Shown in pieces: positions 8,124 to 15,426 of a DNA stretch of 34,857 nucleotides; within the stretch, counting starts at the first letter, position 1; each line of letters opens with the position of its first letter. The notes under the pieces are model-generated. The model did no database searches. It was not told the origin of the DNA and saw only the letters and a program-made list of their open reading frames with translations. Source of the stretch: Pedobacter sp. ASV17 (GTDB lineage Bacteria; Bacteroidota; Bacteroidia; Sphingobacteriales; Sphingobacteriaceae); assembly GCF_016429065.1 (NCBI RefSeq), contig NZ_JAELTX010000055.1, positions 1-34,857 on the forward strand, given 5' to 3'. The translations under genes were made by a program, and so were the position numbers.

Positions 8124-8768
8124 ATGCTGTTGAACATCAGAATTAACTACTTTCGTTTAGCGTGGTTATTGCTGTTTTTTTTCTTTTTTCTGCTCATGTT
8201 GCAGATAACCCTACGCTATTTACCTGTGAGTAGTGATGTTGCCTTTTTGCAGATTAAACAAACAGAAGTAGAAGGTATCAAACCATATCTTCCCATTTTT
8301 TATGTCCACGTATTTAGCGCTATTTTCGTATTGTTAGCAGGTTTCACCCAGTTTAACAAAACACTCTTAAATAAACATCCCAAATTACACCGAAAGCTCG
8401 GCTACCTATATGTTGTAGTGGTTTTGCTGTTCGCTGCTCCCTCAGGCTTATTTATTGGTTTTTTTGCCAACGGCGGATTCATTGCCAAAGCTGCTTTTAG
8501 CATTTTAGCGGTATTATGGTTTTGGTTTACGCTAAAAGCAGTTTTATTAGCCAAAAAGCAGCAATTTAAAGCGCATTACAACTTTATGTTACGCAGTTTT
8601 GCATTAACTTGCTCAGCCATTACCTTGCGTCTATGGAAGGTTATTTTGGTATATTTATTCCACCCAGCACCTATGGATGTGTATCAAATTATTGCTTGGC
8701 TTGGTTGGATACCAAATTTACTTTTAGTAGAATGGATGATCAGAAAGAAATACTTAAACCTCAAATGA
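8124..8768 (+). CDS. DUF2306 family membrane protein
   Basis: This hydrophobic protein has about six to seven predicted membrane segments, with the DUF2306 layout: a first helix (LLFFFFFLLML), a second near FYVHVFSAIFVLLAGFTQF, and a conserved HPKLHRKLGYLYV loop. The His residues in this loop and in KAHYNFMLRSFALT resemble heme- or metal-binding positions of related membrane proteins, but the family function is unknown. I place the start at the ATG at 8124 (214 aa); a TTG at 8094 would add ten polar residues. Its stop overlaps the start of the next gene in an ATGA, so the two are translationally coupled. Confidence 0.82.
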   Translation: MLLNIRINYFRLAWLLLFFFFFLLMLQITLRYLPVSSDVAFLQIKQTEVEGIKPYLPIFYVHVFSAIFVLLAGFTQFNKTLLNKHPKLHRKLGYLYVVVVLLFAAPSGLFIGFFANGGFIAKAAFSILAVLWFWFTLKAVLLAKKQQFKAHYNFMLRSFALTCSAITLRLWKVILVYLFHPAPMDVYQIIAWLGWIPNLLLVEWMIRKKYLNLK

Positions 8769-9646
8769 ATAAAATGAAAAATCTCGTTATCGCCTTTTTA
8801 TCAATTTTAACACTTGCTTCCTGTAACAGTAATGACAAGAAGACCGAAAAAAACACCGCTGATTCGGCAGCAACCGTAAACACTACGCATGATCGTGTAT
8901 TAGGCATGTGGGTAGGTGATTTTGTCGCCGAAGAATATCGAGAAGGTTCCTACAGTGAAAATAAACTTAGCTTGGTTATTAAAAGCATTGACAAGGATAA
9001 GGTAATTGGCCGTAGTGTGGTGGTTGGAAACGACAGACCTTTGCAAGGGACGTTTACCGATTCGGGCAATAAAATCAGTTTTGTATTGGATGAACCTGGA
9101 GACCAAAAGTATGATGGGCGTTTTGAATTTGAGCTGAACAATGATACTTTAATTGGCACATGGAAATCATACAATCAAGAAATCAATGTCACCAAAAGAT
9201 CTTTCAAATTGCTGAAAAAAGTTTTTGCGTATAACCCTAATTTAATGTTAGATAAAAATGGAGATTATACCGACAGACAATCTAGCAAGGTGAAGACGGT
9301 TACGGATACTATTGACGGTCAAGCAGAAACTTTTGAGGATGAATATTATAGAAGTGCTTCTAAAGCAGTTTTCACCATCAACTCCTCTACTCAAGAGTTA
9401 AAAGAAGGTGATTTAAAAAACCTACGTAAACTAGATTTACAAATATTAAGAAATACCATTTTTGCCCGCCATGGCTACTCATTTAAGAAGAAAACCTACA
9501 GACAGTTTTTTGACCGTGCTGATTGGTATATTCCGGTAAGCAATGATGTAAACGGAACACTTACGGCACTTGAAAAGAAGAACATCAAATTGCTAGAAAG
9601 ATTTGAAAAGTATGCCGAAGATAATTACGACAGTTTTGGAAGATAA
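8765..9646 (+). CDS. YARHG-domain lipoprotein
   Basis: The 294-aa product begins with MNKMKNLVIAFLSILTLASC, a lipoprotein signal with lipobox LASC and the acylated Cys at 20. A Ser/Asn/Lys-rich linker follows. The middle (about 45-140) looks like a small beta-rich domain with alternating GMWVGDF, SLVIKSI and GTFTDSGNKISFVL strands. The C-terminal 80 residues form a YARHG domain, with IFARHGYSF near 235-243, an extracellular module of unknown function. The frame is open upstream to 8609, but that part is antiphase to the DUF2306 gene and lacks the signal. Start codon ATG overlaps the preceding stop; a second ATG at 8774 is an alternative. Confidence 0.87.
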   Translation: MNKMKNLVIAFLSILTLASCNSNDKKTEKNTADSAATVNTTHDRVLGMWVGDFVAEEYREGSYSENKLSLVIKSIDKDKVIGRSVVVGNDRPLQGTFTDSGNKISFVLDEPGDQKYDGRFEFELNNDTLIGTWKSYNQEINVTKRSFKLLKKVFAYNPNLMLDKNGDYTDRQSSKVKTVTDTIDGQAETFEDEYYRSASKAVFTINSSTQELKEGDLKNLRKLDLQILRNTIFARHGYSFKKKTYRQFFDRADWYIPVSNDVNGTLTALEKKNIKLLERFEKYAEDNYDSFGR

Positions 9647-9672
9647 AAAATGGGGAGTTAATCTCCCCATTT
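9645..9672 (-). terminator. Hairpin terminator of the M28 peptidase gene
   Basis: A 10-bp stem (9648-9657 with 9663-9672) closes a 5-nt loop that contains the peptidase stop codon. On the minus strand it is followed by six T. It sits in the 11-bp gap between the convergent YARHG and peptidase genes and may serve both. Confidence 0.75.
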
Positions 9673-11109
9673 CCATTCGCCAGCAATTTTTAGTGGCTCT
9701 TTAAGTTTTTGACTTTCCAAGAATGCTTTCAAATCCGCATCAGAGAATCTAGTCACTGGAATACTAGGTGTATTGGCCAAAGCATAAGTTAACATGGCCG
9801 AATAACGCACGGTATTTTTCATGCCTTGTTCATCCACCAAGTGAAAACCATCACCATCCGAGTGGTAAAAAGGTCCTGAGTTATTTGGCAATTTACCACC
9901 AGCACCTCCACCCGTTGGAATACCTTCTAACATAAACGGCTGATGGTCGCTATGCAAACCCGCTCCAGCTTGGAAAAGATTTTTAAAGCCTGTATCAATT
10001 TTCACCACTTCGGCACCCCAGCTTTTAAATAGTGGTTCCATTTCTTTTCTCGAAGTAGAAAATCCTTTAGGATCATTGGTCATATCGTAGTTTAACATGA
10101 AACGTACTTGACCCAAAGTTTTATCTTTTAAGCCTTGGGCAACGTAGGCTTTTGAACCTAATAAACCCTGCTCTTCGCCCATGAACATCACAAACTCAAC
10201 CGTACGTTTAGTCTGTAAATTCAGCATTTTAAAAGTTCTGGCCATATCAATGATAGAGAAAGAACCAATACCGTTGTCAATAGCGCCTGTGGCTAAATCC
10301 CAGCTATCCAAATGTCCACCTACCACAATTTTTTCATTGGGCAACGTAGTGCCTTTCAAAGTAGCAATAACGTTTCTGGCTTTGATCATTCCCGAAAAAT
10401 TGGTCATGGCGATCTGCGCAAATTGTGGCCCAGTTTTCAGTTTTGCTTTTAAAGCTGTTCCGCTCTCCAAGCCAATACAAACTGCTGGAATAGGAATTAA
10501 TTTTCCAGTAACAGAGGCTGTTCCAGTAAGCAAGACACCGCCTTCTACCTTGTTAATGATGATGACACCAGCGGCGCCGTATTTAGTGGCAATAGCCGTT
10601 TTCTCAGAGCGGTGCAAAGAGGCAGTGCCTGCGGGAGAACCTGGAAGTACTCCTATGTAAATCAAAGCAATTTTACCTCTTACATTATCCTTTACAGGCT
10701 CATAGTCGGCCTCTAAACCATTTCCTACATCTATGATCTCCGCTGTAACATTTGCCCTTACTGGCGAGTGTGCTAAAGTAACCGCTTTAACTGCCGACAA
10801 ATTCGTTCTATCGCCACCAATTTTAACCGATAAGGTTTTTCTGTCCCAACTTTCTACTTCAAATGGTTGATAGCGCACATCGAAACCGTATGATTTCAGA
10901 AGATTAAAGGCAAATTCTTCGGCTTTGGCACCATTGGCAGAACCCGTTAGGCGATGTCCAATTTTATCCGTGGCACTCTTCAGGTTTTTATAGGCCTGCG
11001 AATTTGATTGCACTTCAGTGTTAATTTGCTTAAAAACGGTAGAAAAGTCTTGAGCCCTTGCACCTAAAACAGTACAAGCTAGACCTGCAATAAGGGTTAA
11101 TTTCTTCAT
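9658..11109 (-). CDS. Secreted M28-family zinc peptidase with PA-domain insert
   Basis: The 483-aa product has a signal peptide (MKKLTLIAGLACTVLGARA, cleavage near residue 19-20). Residues 110-240 resemble a protease-associated (PA) domain (GKIALIYIGVLPGSPAGTASLH, AAGVIIINKVEGG). The M28 domain from about 245 carries the co-catalytic zinc ligands and catalytic Glu in the expected order: H266 in GGHLDSW, D278 in GAIDNGIG, E312-E313 in MGEEQG, D342 in NYDMTNDP, and H416 in FYHSDGDG. M28 enzymes are aminopeptidases or carboxypeptidases; glutamate carboxypeptidase-like and aminopeptidase specificities cannot be separated here. The location should be periplasmic or extracellular, where it would trim peptides for uptake. 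Confidence 0.93.
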   Translation of the reverse strand: MKKLTLIAGLACTVLGARAQDFSTVFKQINTEVQSNSQAYKNLKSATDKIGHRLTGSANGAKAEEFAFNLLKSYGFDVRYQPFEVESWDRKTLSVKIGGDRTNLSAVKAVTLAHSPVRANVTAEIIDVGNGLEADYEPVKDNVRGKIALIYIGVLPGSPAGTASLHRSEKTAIATKYGAAGVIIINKVEGGVLLTGTASVTGKLIPIPAVCIGLESGTALKAKLKTGPQFAQIAMTNFSGMIKARNVIATLKGTTLPNEKIVVGGHLDSWDLATGAIDNGIGSFSIIDMARTFKMLNLQTKRTVEFVMFMGEEQGLLGSKAYVAQGLKDKTLGQVRFMLNYDMTNDPKGFSTSRKEMEPLFKSWGAEVVKIDTGFKNLFQAGAGLHSDHQPFMLEGIPTGGGAGGKLPNNSGPFYHSDGDGFHLVDEQGMKNTVRYSAMLTYALANTPSIPVTRFSDADLKAFLESQKLKEPLKIAGEWKWGD

Positions 11110-11192
11110 TGAATGATTATAGTTTAGCTAAATGAAATTAACACTTTATTATCACAACTGTGGTCTATCGTTTAAATTTTACAAAGTAAACA

Positions 11193-11489
11193 TCATTTCG
11201 ATTTCATAACATTTACCCATAAAAGCTGTAAAATCACAATGAATAATTGAAGAGCCAAAGTTGCCAAACCAAGAAAAAAAGGTGCCATTTGCGATAATCC
11301 ACATTTAGGGCCTTCTTCTTTTGGAATAACAGTTTGTACTAGAGCAAATGTAACACAGCATATAAACACAAAATTTGCGAAGGTTAACCATCCAAAAGAA
11401 AAATTAATTCTTTCCGACATCGCTAAACTTCCAGCAATGAGTTGGCAAAATATTGCCATTAGCAACAAAATGCTAATAAATCCGAACAT
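11193..11489 (-). CDS. Small membrane protein of unknown function (98 aa)
   Basis: I do not recognise a family. The 98-aa product has three hydrophobic stretches: residues 2-22 (ISILLLMAIFCQLIAG), 34-53 (LTFANFVFICCVTFALVQ) and 68-92 (MAPFFLGLATLALQLFIVIL), with a charged loop containing KEEGPKCG in between. The regular membrane pattern and the good separation from flanking genes argue that it is real. It lies 83 bp upstream of the M28 gene on the same strand. The repeat-rich region 11512-12120 abuts its 5' side, and I see no clear promoter. Confidence 0.6.
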   Translation of the reverse strand: MFGFISILLLMAIFCQLIAGSLAMSERINFSFGWLTFANFVFICCVTFALVQTVIPKEEGPKCGLSQMAPFFLGLATLALQLFIVILQLLWVNVMKSK

Positions 11490-11511
11490 AATTTAATATC
11501 GATGATACTTA

Positions 11512-11583
11512 GAGATTGCTTCGCAAAGCTCGCAATGACGCTCCTATTCACGTCTTTGCGAGGAGGTACGACGAAGCAATCTC
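11512..11583. repeat. Family A palindrome (inverted pair)
   Basis: GAGATTGCTTCG at 11512-11523 is the exact reverse complement of 11572-11583, and the inner parts of the arms (CGCAATGACG at 11531-11540, CGTCTTTGCG at 11551-11560) also pair with one mismatch. The single-arm copy at 11814-11846 has the same sequence. Confidence 0.8.
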
Positions 11584-11813
11584 AATCAACAACTTCAGAT
11601 ACTTTTCTTTACCATGCTTATATACGTTGAGCTAGATTTCTCCCTAAGGTCGAAATGACGGGTATAGGAGCGGCATTGCAAGGAGGTGGCAGCATCCTTT
11701 CGTACTCCGTCATTTCGACGATCGAAGGAGGAGAAATCTAACTCATAGCTAAATGCTAGATTTAACTTCGTTGATTTTCAATTCACCTAACGTTTCAACC
11801 ACGCACATAGGAG
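11551..11813. repeat. Tandem block, copy 1
   Basis: Begins with a family A arm, continues through a unique-looking link (CTTCAGATAC then TATATACGTTGAGC), then a family B palindrome (arms 11633-11660 and 11708-11740), and ends with CTAAATGCTAGATTTAACTT. The next block repeats this order with about 85 percent visual similarity. Confidence 0.8.
11633..11740. repeat. Family B palindrome, copy 1
   Basis: The arm at 11633-11660 (TAGATTTCTCC to CGAAATGACG) pairs with the arm at 11708-11740 (CGTCATTTCGAC to GGAGAAATCTA), with a few unpaired bases. The 47-nt centre contains a degraded family A-like core (GCATTGCAAGGAGG). Confidence 0.8.
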
Positions 11814-12120
11814 CGTCATTGCGAGGAGGTACGACGAAGCAATCTCCATCAGTAACTTCAAATACCTTTCTTTACCAAGCCTATATACGTTGAGCCAGAT
11901 TTTAACTCGTAACTAAATGCTAGATTTCTCCTTAAGGTCGAAATGACGCATATAGGAGCATCTTTGCGAGGAGATGACAACGGCCCCTTTCGTACTCCGT
12001 CATTTCGACGATCAAAGGAGGAGAAATCTAACTCATCGCTAAATGCTAGGTTTAACTTCGTTGATTTATAATTTACTTCGTAGCTGTTGCGCGGTCTCCA
12101 CAAGGGAGAAATGACGAGAA
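11814..12120. repeat. Tandem block, copy 2
   Basis: Starts 263 bp after copy 1 in the same order. An extra segment of about 27 bp at about 11899-11925, itself similar to the CTAACTC-CTAAATGCTAG tail of the block, shifts the second half so that it lies 290 bp from its counterpart. Confidence 0.8.
11921..12030. repeat. Family B palindrome, copy 2
   Basis: Arms at 11921-11948 and 11998-12030 match those of copy 1 with one or two changes per arm. The centre carries CATCTTTGCGAGGAG, again a family A-like core nested within family B. Confidence 0.8.
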
Positions 12121-12127
12121 GTATAAA

Positions 12128-13000
12128 TTAATGACTCGGTGGAGGTAAGAAAGTTTTATCGCTTTGTTTCTTCGTATAATACCTGATGACAAAGAAAGCA
12201 CCTAAACCAACGGCAAAAAACAACCAAAACCTAGATAGGAACAAGATAAACTCTTTGAAGTACATCCATCCATCCACAAAGTTCAAAGCCAGTCTTTTGA
12301 AAAAACCTGGTTGGTAGTCATAGAGATTATCATTCGCTACCGTCATCGTTTTAACCGTATTGTCTTGATAAAAGCTAAGGGTAATGGTGCTAAATTTAAC
12401 TTGCTTGTCGATACTCAGGTTTTCGATTTTCTTGTTCACATAATCATCCTTAATGTAAAGTGAGCTTTCTACATTACTTCCCTTTTTAGTGGCCACCTTT
12501 TTAATCTGCGCCACTGCCTCTTGCCTATTGGCAGATTTCATGGTATTTTCCAAATAGGCTAAGCTTTTATCTTCCATCTTCAACGATTGGTTATCTACAA
12601 ACACGGCCATACCTGCAATTTGATCTGTAAACTCGTCTAACTCTGCAGATGGGATTCTGGCCACTAAATAACCTTCTTTTCGATAAGAGGTGATCTCCTT
12701 TAGCGAATCGGCACTTAACTTAACTTTTTTGGTATTTTGGATGCTGCTATTTAAAGAAAATTCCATCACCAGCCCACCTTGTTTTTTAATGGTGTTGCTC
12801 AGTTCAGCTTTGGTGCGCTGTACATCTTTAACCCTAAAACGCATATCAGCGGTTTTGGTCATTTTTTCGACTAGCTGATTATTAGATACGGTGTCTAAAG
12901 CTGCTGTAGAAGCATAATCAGTACCTTCAGCTTTATGCTCGGCATTACAGCCTGCAAATATAATTGCAGCCAATGCCACGATGGCAAAATGTCTTTTCAT
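12128..13000 (-). CDS. DUF4349 domain lipoprotein
   Basis: The 290-aa product starts with a lipoprotein signal (MKRHFAIVALAAIIFAGC, lipobox FAGC, Cys18). A short Ser/Thr-rich linker leads to the DUF4349 core: MRFRVKDVQRTKAELSNTIKKQGGLVMEF near 53-81, an AYLENTMKSANRQEAVAQI helical segment near 148-166, and STITLSFYQ near 205. A single membrane helix (FWLFFAVGLGAFFVIRYY, about 257-274) and a basic/proline tail end the protein, so both ends would be anchored. Helical middle segments suggest a coiled coil. The biological role of this family is unknown to me. The repeat region begins directly after its stop codon. Confidence 0.88.
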   Translation of the reverse strand: MKRHFAIVALAAIIFAGCNAEHKAEGTDYASTAALDTVSNNQLVEKMTKTADMRFRVKDVQRTKAELSNTIKKQGGLVMEFSLNSSIQNTKKVKLSADSLKEITSYRKEGYLVARIPSAELDEFTDQIAGMAVFVDNQSLKMEDKSLAYLENTMKSANRQEAVAQIKKVATKKGSNVESSLYIKDDYVNKKIENLSIDKQVKFSTITLSFYQDNTVKTMTVANDNLYDYQPGFFKRLALNFVDGWMYFKEFILFLSRFWLFFAVGLGAFFVIRYYTKKQSDKTFLPPPSH

Positions 13001-13182
13001 TTTGTTAATAGGTTTTAAGTGTTGAACTTATTCCTTTCACAAAATTGTCTTAAGCATGCTATTTCCTTAAGGCAGACAATTTGTTTCGAGGTTTAATTTG
13101 ATCTCTTTTTAGCTTAATGCTAAAAACACTTGAAGGTAACCCATTTCAGTGTGTAGTTTTCAGTTCGCAAATTATAGTAAGC

Positions 13183-13222
13183 AAAAAAAATCCCTTCACA
13201 GCAATGCTGAGAAGGGATTTTT
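13183..13222 (-). terminator. Bidirectional hairpin terminator
   Basis: A 12-bp stem (13186-13197 with 13211-13222) is continued inside by a 4-bp CAGC/GCTG stem after one mismatch. Eight T follow on the minus strand and five on the plus strand. It ends the transcript of the 70-aa membrane protein gene. Confidence 0.88.
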
Positions 13223-13241
13223 ATCTATAAATTTTATTAAT

Positions 13242-13454
13242 TTATTTTGCGTTTAAAATTTTGAAGGCCGTAACGCAGCACATTACAAAGCCAAAAGCTA
13301 AAATAGCCCATGAAACTAATGAAAGTGTCAAAGAGTCAAAAGCGAAGCGCAAAAATACTCCAACTATAGTTACAACCGCCCATAAAGCAAGTGAAGAATA
13401 AATAGCCGAATCATTGGCTGTTTTCATGCTGTTTTCTCTTTCGTTAGCATCCAT
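13242..13454 (-). CDS. Small two-helix membrane protein (70 aa)
   Basis: The family is not recognised. Residues 1-18 are polar (MDANERENSMKTANDSAI). Two membrane helices follow at about 20-38 (SLALWAVVTIVGVFLRFAF) and 44-66 (LSLVSWAILAFGFVMCCVTAF), ending in KILNAK, a hairpin topology resembling YiaA/B-type two-helix proteins, though I cannot assign it. A close -7 box upstream and a strong terminator downstream show that it is a separate transcription unit, which supports it being a real gene. Confidence 0.7.
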   Translation of the reverse strand: MDANERENSMKTANDSAIYSSLALWAVVTIVGVFLRFAFDSLTLSLVSWAILAFGFVMCCVTAFKILNAK

Positions 13455-13480
13455 GTTTTATCGTTTTAATTTTGTCTTGC

Positions 13481-13489
13481 GCAAAAATA
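13481..13489 (-). promoter_or_regulatory. -7 box for the 70-aa membrane protein gene
   Basis: On the minus strand this reads TATTTTTGC, an exact match to TAnnTTTGC. It lies 26 bp before the ATG at 13454. No clear TTTG -33 element is seen 17-23 bp upstream. Confidence 0.45.
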
Positions 13490-13517
13490 ATATTTCTTCT
13501 ACAAAAAACACTATGGT

Positions 13518-14294
13518 TTAGTAACTTTTAAGTTTTTCTAGACGTTGTTTTGCTTTTTCCTGCTCGTTAAACTTCCCTTCTTTATAAAGCAATTTTTCCC
13601 AATCGCCATACATAGGGTTTGGCAGTACAATGAACTTGGTTCCAAATAAGTGCTGATTGGCATCTACCTGCTCCTTGGTATCTTTTCCTTCTCTGTAAAA
13701 AACGTTCGAAAAATCGCTCAAATTATCGCCACAAAGTAGTAATACATTATATTTTTCTAATACCTTATTTCTTCTCTCCTGCTTATCCGAAGTCGTGCTT
13801 TTGGTCATTACATGTGCCTCATCTACATAAGGGAAACCAAGTTTTTTCAAATTCTCTATAGTCGCTTTTCGGTCCGCCTCGTCACGATTAGTAATGTAAA
13901 AAGTTTCTACGTTTTTGCTTGCTGCAAATTTCAGGAACGACAAAGCTCCAGGAACCGTATCAGCCATTGCTTTGGAAGTCCATTCTGTCCAATGCGCAGG
14001 CACATAACTCGCCCCATTTTGAATTTCATGACCTTGAAAGCGAGAATTGTCTATGATCGTTTCATCGGCATCTACAATGATACAATTAGGTTTACCATTA
14101 GTTTGCTCCCACAGGGCTTCTTTTAGTGATAAACGAGCAAAGTTATAAGCCTGGAATGCCAAAGCCCTGTACTCCCCACTATATTGCTGCCACAGCACAG
14201 CATTTGTCCAATCTCTCTCAGGTGCTGCTCCCTTTTGTGCTGAAACCAATACTGGAAAAGCAAATAGGGCAATCATTAAAAATCTAAATCTCAT
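13518..14294 (-). CDS. e(P4)-type HAD phosphatase (class C acid phosphatase family)
   Basis: The product belongs to the 5'-nucleotidase, lipoprotein e(P4) family, periplasmic HAD phosphatases that dephosphorylate nucleotides such as NMN or AMP. I choose the ATG at 14294 (258 aa), which starts directly with a signal peptide (MRFRFLMIALFAFPVLVSA); the ATG at 14315 adds seven residues from spacer DNA upstream of the likely transcript start. HAD motifs: D75-A-D77-E-T79 (nucleophile and acid/base Asp), T135 in YITNRDE, and CGDNLSDF with D190 and D194. Unlike the namesake it has no lipobox Cys, so it is probably soluble in the periplasm. Confidence 0.9.
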   Translation of the reverse strand: MRFRFLMIALFAFPVLVSAQKGAAPERDWTNAVLWQQYSGEYRALAFQAYNFARLSLKEALWEQTNGKPNCIIVDADETIIDNSRFQGHEIQNGASYVPAHWTEWTSKAMADTVPGALSFLKFAASKNVETFYITNRDEADRKATIENLKKLGFPYVDEAHVMTKSTTSDKQERRNKVLEKYNVLLLCGDNLSDFSNVFYREGKDTKEQVDANQHLFGTKFIVLPNPMYGDWEKLLYKEGKFNEQEKAKQRLEKLKSY

Positions 14295-14301
14295 ATCAGA
14301 T

Positions 14302-14336
14302 AAGTTAAAAGTCAAAAGTATAAAGTTAAAAGCTAA
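14302..14336. repeat. GTTAAAAG spacer repeat upstream of the e(P4)-type gene
   Basis: Three related units (AGTTAAAAG, GTCAAAAGT, AGTTAAAAG) follow each other. They resemble units in the recJ-lptB spacer, and one of them forms the possible -7 box of this gene. Confidence 0.4.
14313..14320 (-). promoter_or_regulatory. Possible -7 box for the e(P4)-type gene
   Basis: The minus strand reads TACTTTTG, matching TAnnTTTG, 19 bp before the chosen ATG at 14294. No good -33 element is visible. Confidence 0.33.
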
Positions 14337-14403
14337 AACCCATATGTCATGAGTAATGATTTAGTAAAAACAAGTCGATCATTGGAATAAAGCTTATATT
14401 AAC

Positions 14404-14436
14404 AAAAAACCCTCACCGAGAAACGATGAGGGTTTT
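14404..14436 (-). terminator. Terminator of the atp operon
   Basis: A perfect 10-bp stem (14406-14415 with 14427-14436) with an 11-nt loop is followed by six T on the minus strand. It lies 43 bp beyond the atpG stop codon. Confidence 0.88.
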
Positions 14437-14478
14437 GATATTTTTATGGAGTTAGCCCAATAAACTAATGAACCAAAA

Positions 14479-15360
14479 TTATCCGTTTAATGCTGCCGCA
14501 CCACTTACAATCTCTGTAAGCTCGGTAGTAATTGCAGCTTGACGTGCTTGGTTGTAAGCTAATTTCAACGATTTCAACAAATCACCCGCGTTTTCTGTTG
14601 CTTTATCCATTGAAGTCATACGAGCGCCATGCTCAGAAGCATGAGAATCTAGTACTGCTTTATACAACTGAATTTTGATTGATTTAGGGATCAATTGAGA
14701 AACAATCTCTTCTTGATTTGGCTCTAAAATATAATCAACGTTAGAAGCTTTAACTTCTTCTACTGCTGCCGTTTTAGGCAAAGGCAACAACTGCTCAGTA
14801 GTGATAATTTGTACTGCAGCATTTTTAAACTGATTGTACACTAACTCTACCTTATCAAATTCTCCTTTTTCGAAACCAGCCATGATCGCATTCGTAATTT
14901 TAGTTACGTTTTCGAAAGTAAGCGCTTGATAAACATCGTTGTTATTACCGATAACGTTGTAGTTACGCTTCTCGTAAAAATCCTGTGTTTTTTTACCGAT
15001 GGCAACAATACTTACGTTACCTTTCTTAAGCTGCTCGCTATATTTTTCGGCAATTAAGTTATTAGTGGCCTTAATCACATTCATGTTAAACGCACCAGCT
15101 AAACCTCTGTTCGAAGATACTGTTACGATCAACACCTTATTAGGCTCTCTTTCCTCGATAAAAGGAGAGGTAGAACCTTCTAAACTTGCTGAAAGATTTC
15201 CTAAAATCTCTTTCAACTTGGTTGCGTAAGGACGTAATTGAATGATTGCATTAGTAGCACGTTTCAACTTTGCCGCCGATACCATTTTCATCGCTTTGGT
15301 AATCTGCTGAGTTGACTGCACAGAGGCAATACGATTTCTTACTTCTTTTAAATTGGCCAT
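14479..15360 (-). CDS. atpG: ATP synthase F1 subunit gamma
   Basis: The gamma subunit is the rotating central shaft of F1. The 293-aa product has the typical N-terminal helix NLKEVRNRIASVQSTQQITKAMKMVSAAKLKRA and the C-terminal helix (ARMTSMDKATENAGDLLKSLKLAYNQARQAAITTELTEIV) that together form the coiled-coil shaft inside the alpha3beta3 ring. Length is normal. It is the last gene of the operon; atpD and atpC, which follow atpG in most bacteria, are absent here. A palindromic repeat fills most of the 66-bp gap to atpA. Confidence 0.97.
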   Translation of the reverse strand: MANLKEVRNRIASVQSTQQITKAMKMVSAAKLKRATNAIIQLRPYATKLKEILGNLSASLEGSTSPFIEEREPNKVLIVTVSSNRGLAGAFNMNVIKATNNLIAEKYSEQLKKGNVSIVAIGKKTQDFYEKRNYNVIGNNNDVYQALTFENVTKITNAIMAGFEKGEFDKVELVYNQFKNAAVQIITTEQLLPLPKTAAVEEVKASNVDYILEPNQEEIVSQLIPKSIKIQLYKAVLDSHASEHGARMTSMDKATENAGDLLKSLKLAYNQARQAAITTELTEIVSGAAALNG

Positions 15361-15373
15361 TTTTGTGTCTAGA

Positions 15374-15424
15374 GTTTAGCGTTAAGCGCTAAGCGTTTGA
15401 TCCGCCATACGCTTAACACTAAAC
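15374..15424 (-). repeat. Intercistronic inverted repeat, atpA-atpG gap
   Basis: GTTTAGCGTTAAGCG (15374-15388) and CGCTTAACACTAAAC (15410-15424) are inverted with one mismatch, which is a G-U pair in the transcript, so the mRNA can form a 15-bp stem with a 21-nt loop. No T run follows, so it is not an ordinary terminator. Confidence 0.8.
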
Positions 15425-15426
15425 AA

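Larger units (their letters stand above)
11490..12127. repeat. Repeat-rich intergenic region with two palindrome families in tandem
   Basis: No gene is supported in this 638-bp stretch; an 81-codon minus-strand frame (11858-12103) is made of repeat sequence. Two palindromic families alternate. Family A has arms ending in CGAAGCAATCTC and a core CATTGCGAGGAGGTACGA. Family B has arms starting TAGATTTCTCC and ending CGAAATGACG. A block holding one A unit and one B palindrome is present twice (11551-11813 and 11814-12120). Similar short palindromes built on CGTCATTGCGAG are widespread in bacterial intergenic DNA. Confidence 0.85.

Noticed and set aside
10181..10660. 159-codon plus-strand frame
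   Set aside because: Antisense to the M28 peptidase domain; no motif of its own.
11858..12103. 81-codon minus-strand frame
   Set aside because: Consists of translated palindromic repeats (two near-copies of an NLAFS-ELDF segment in its product), so it is a by-product of the tandem block.
11512..12120. Possible CRISPR array
   Set aside because: The repeats are inverted, unequal in length and spaced irregularly (263 and 290 bp), the intervening sequence is itself repeated, and there is no cas gene in the window.
15374..15424. Terminator between atpA and atpG
   Set aside because: The stem is strong but no T run follows on the transcribed strand, and atpG belongs to the same operon.
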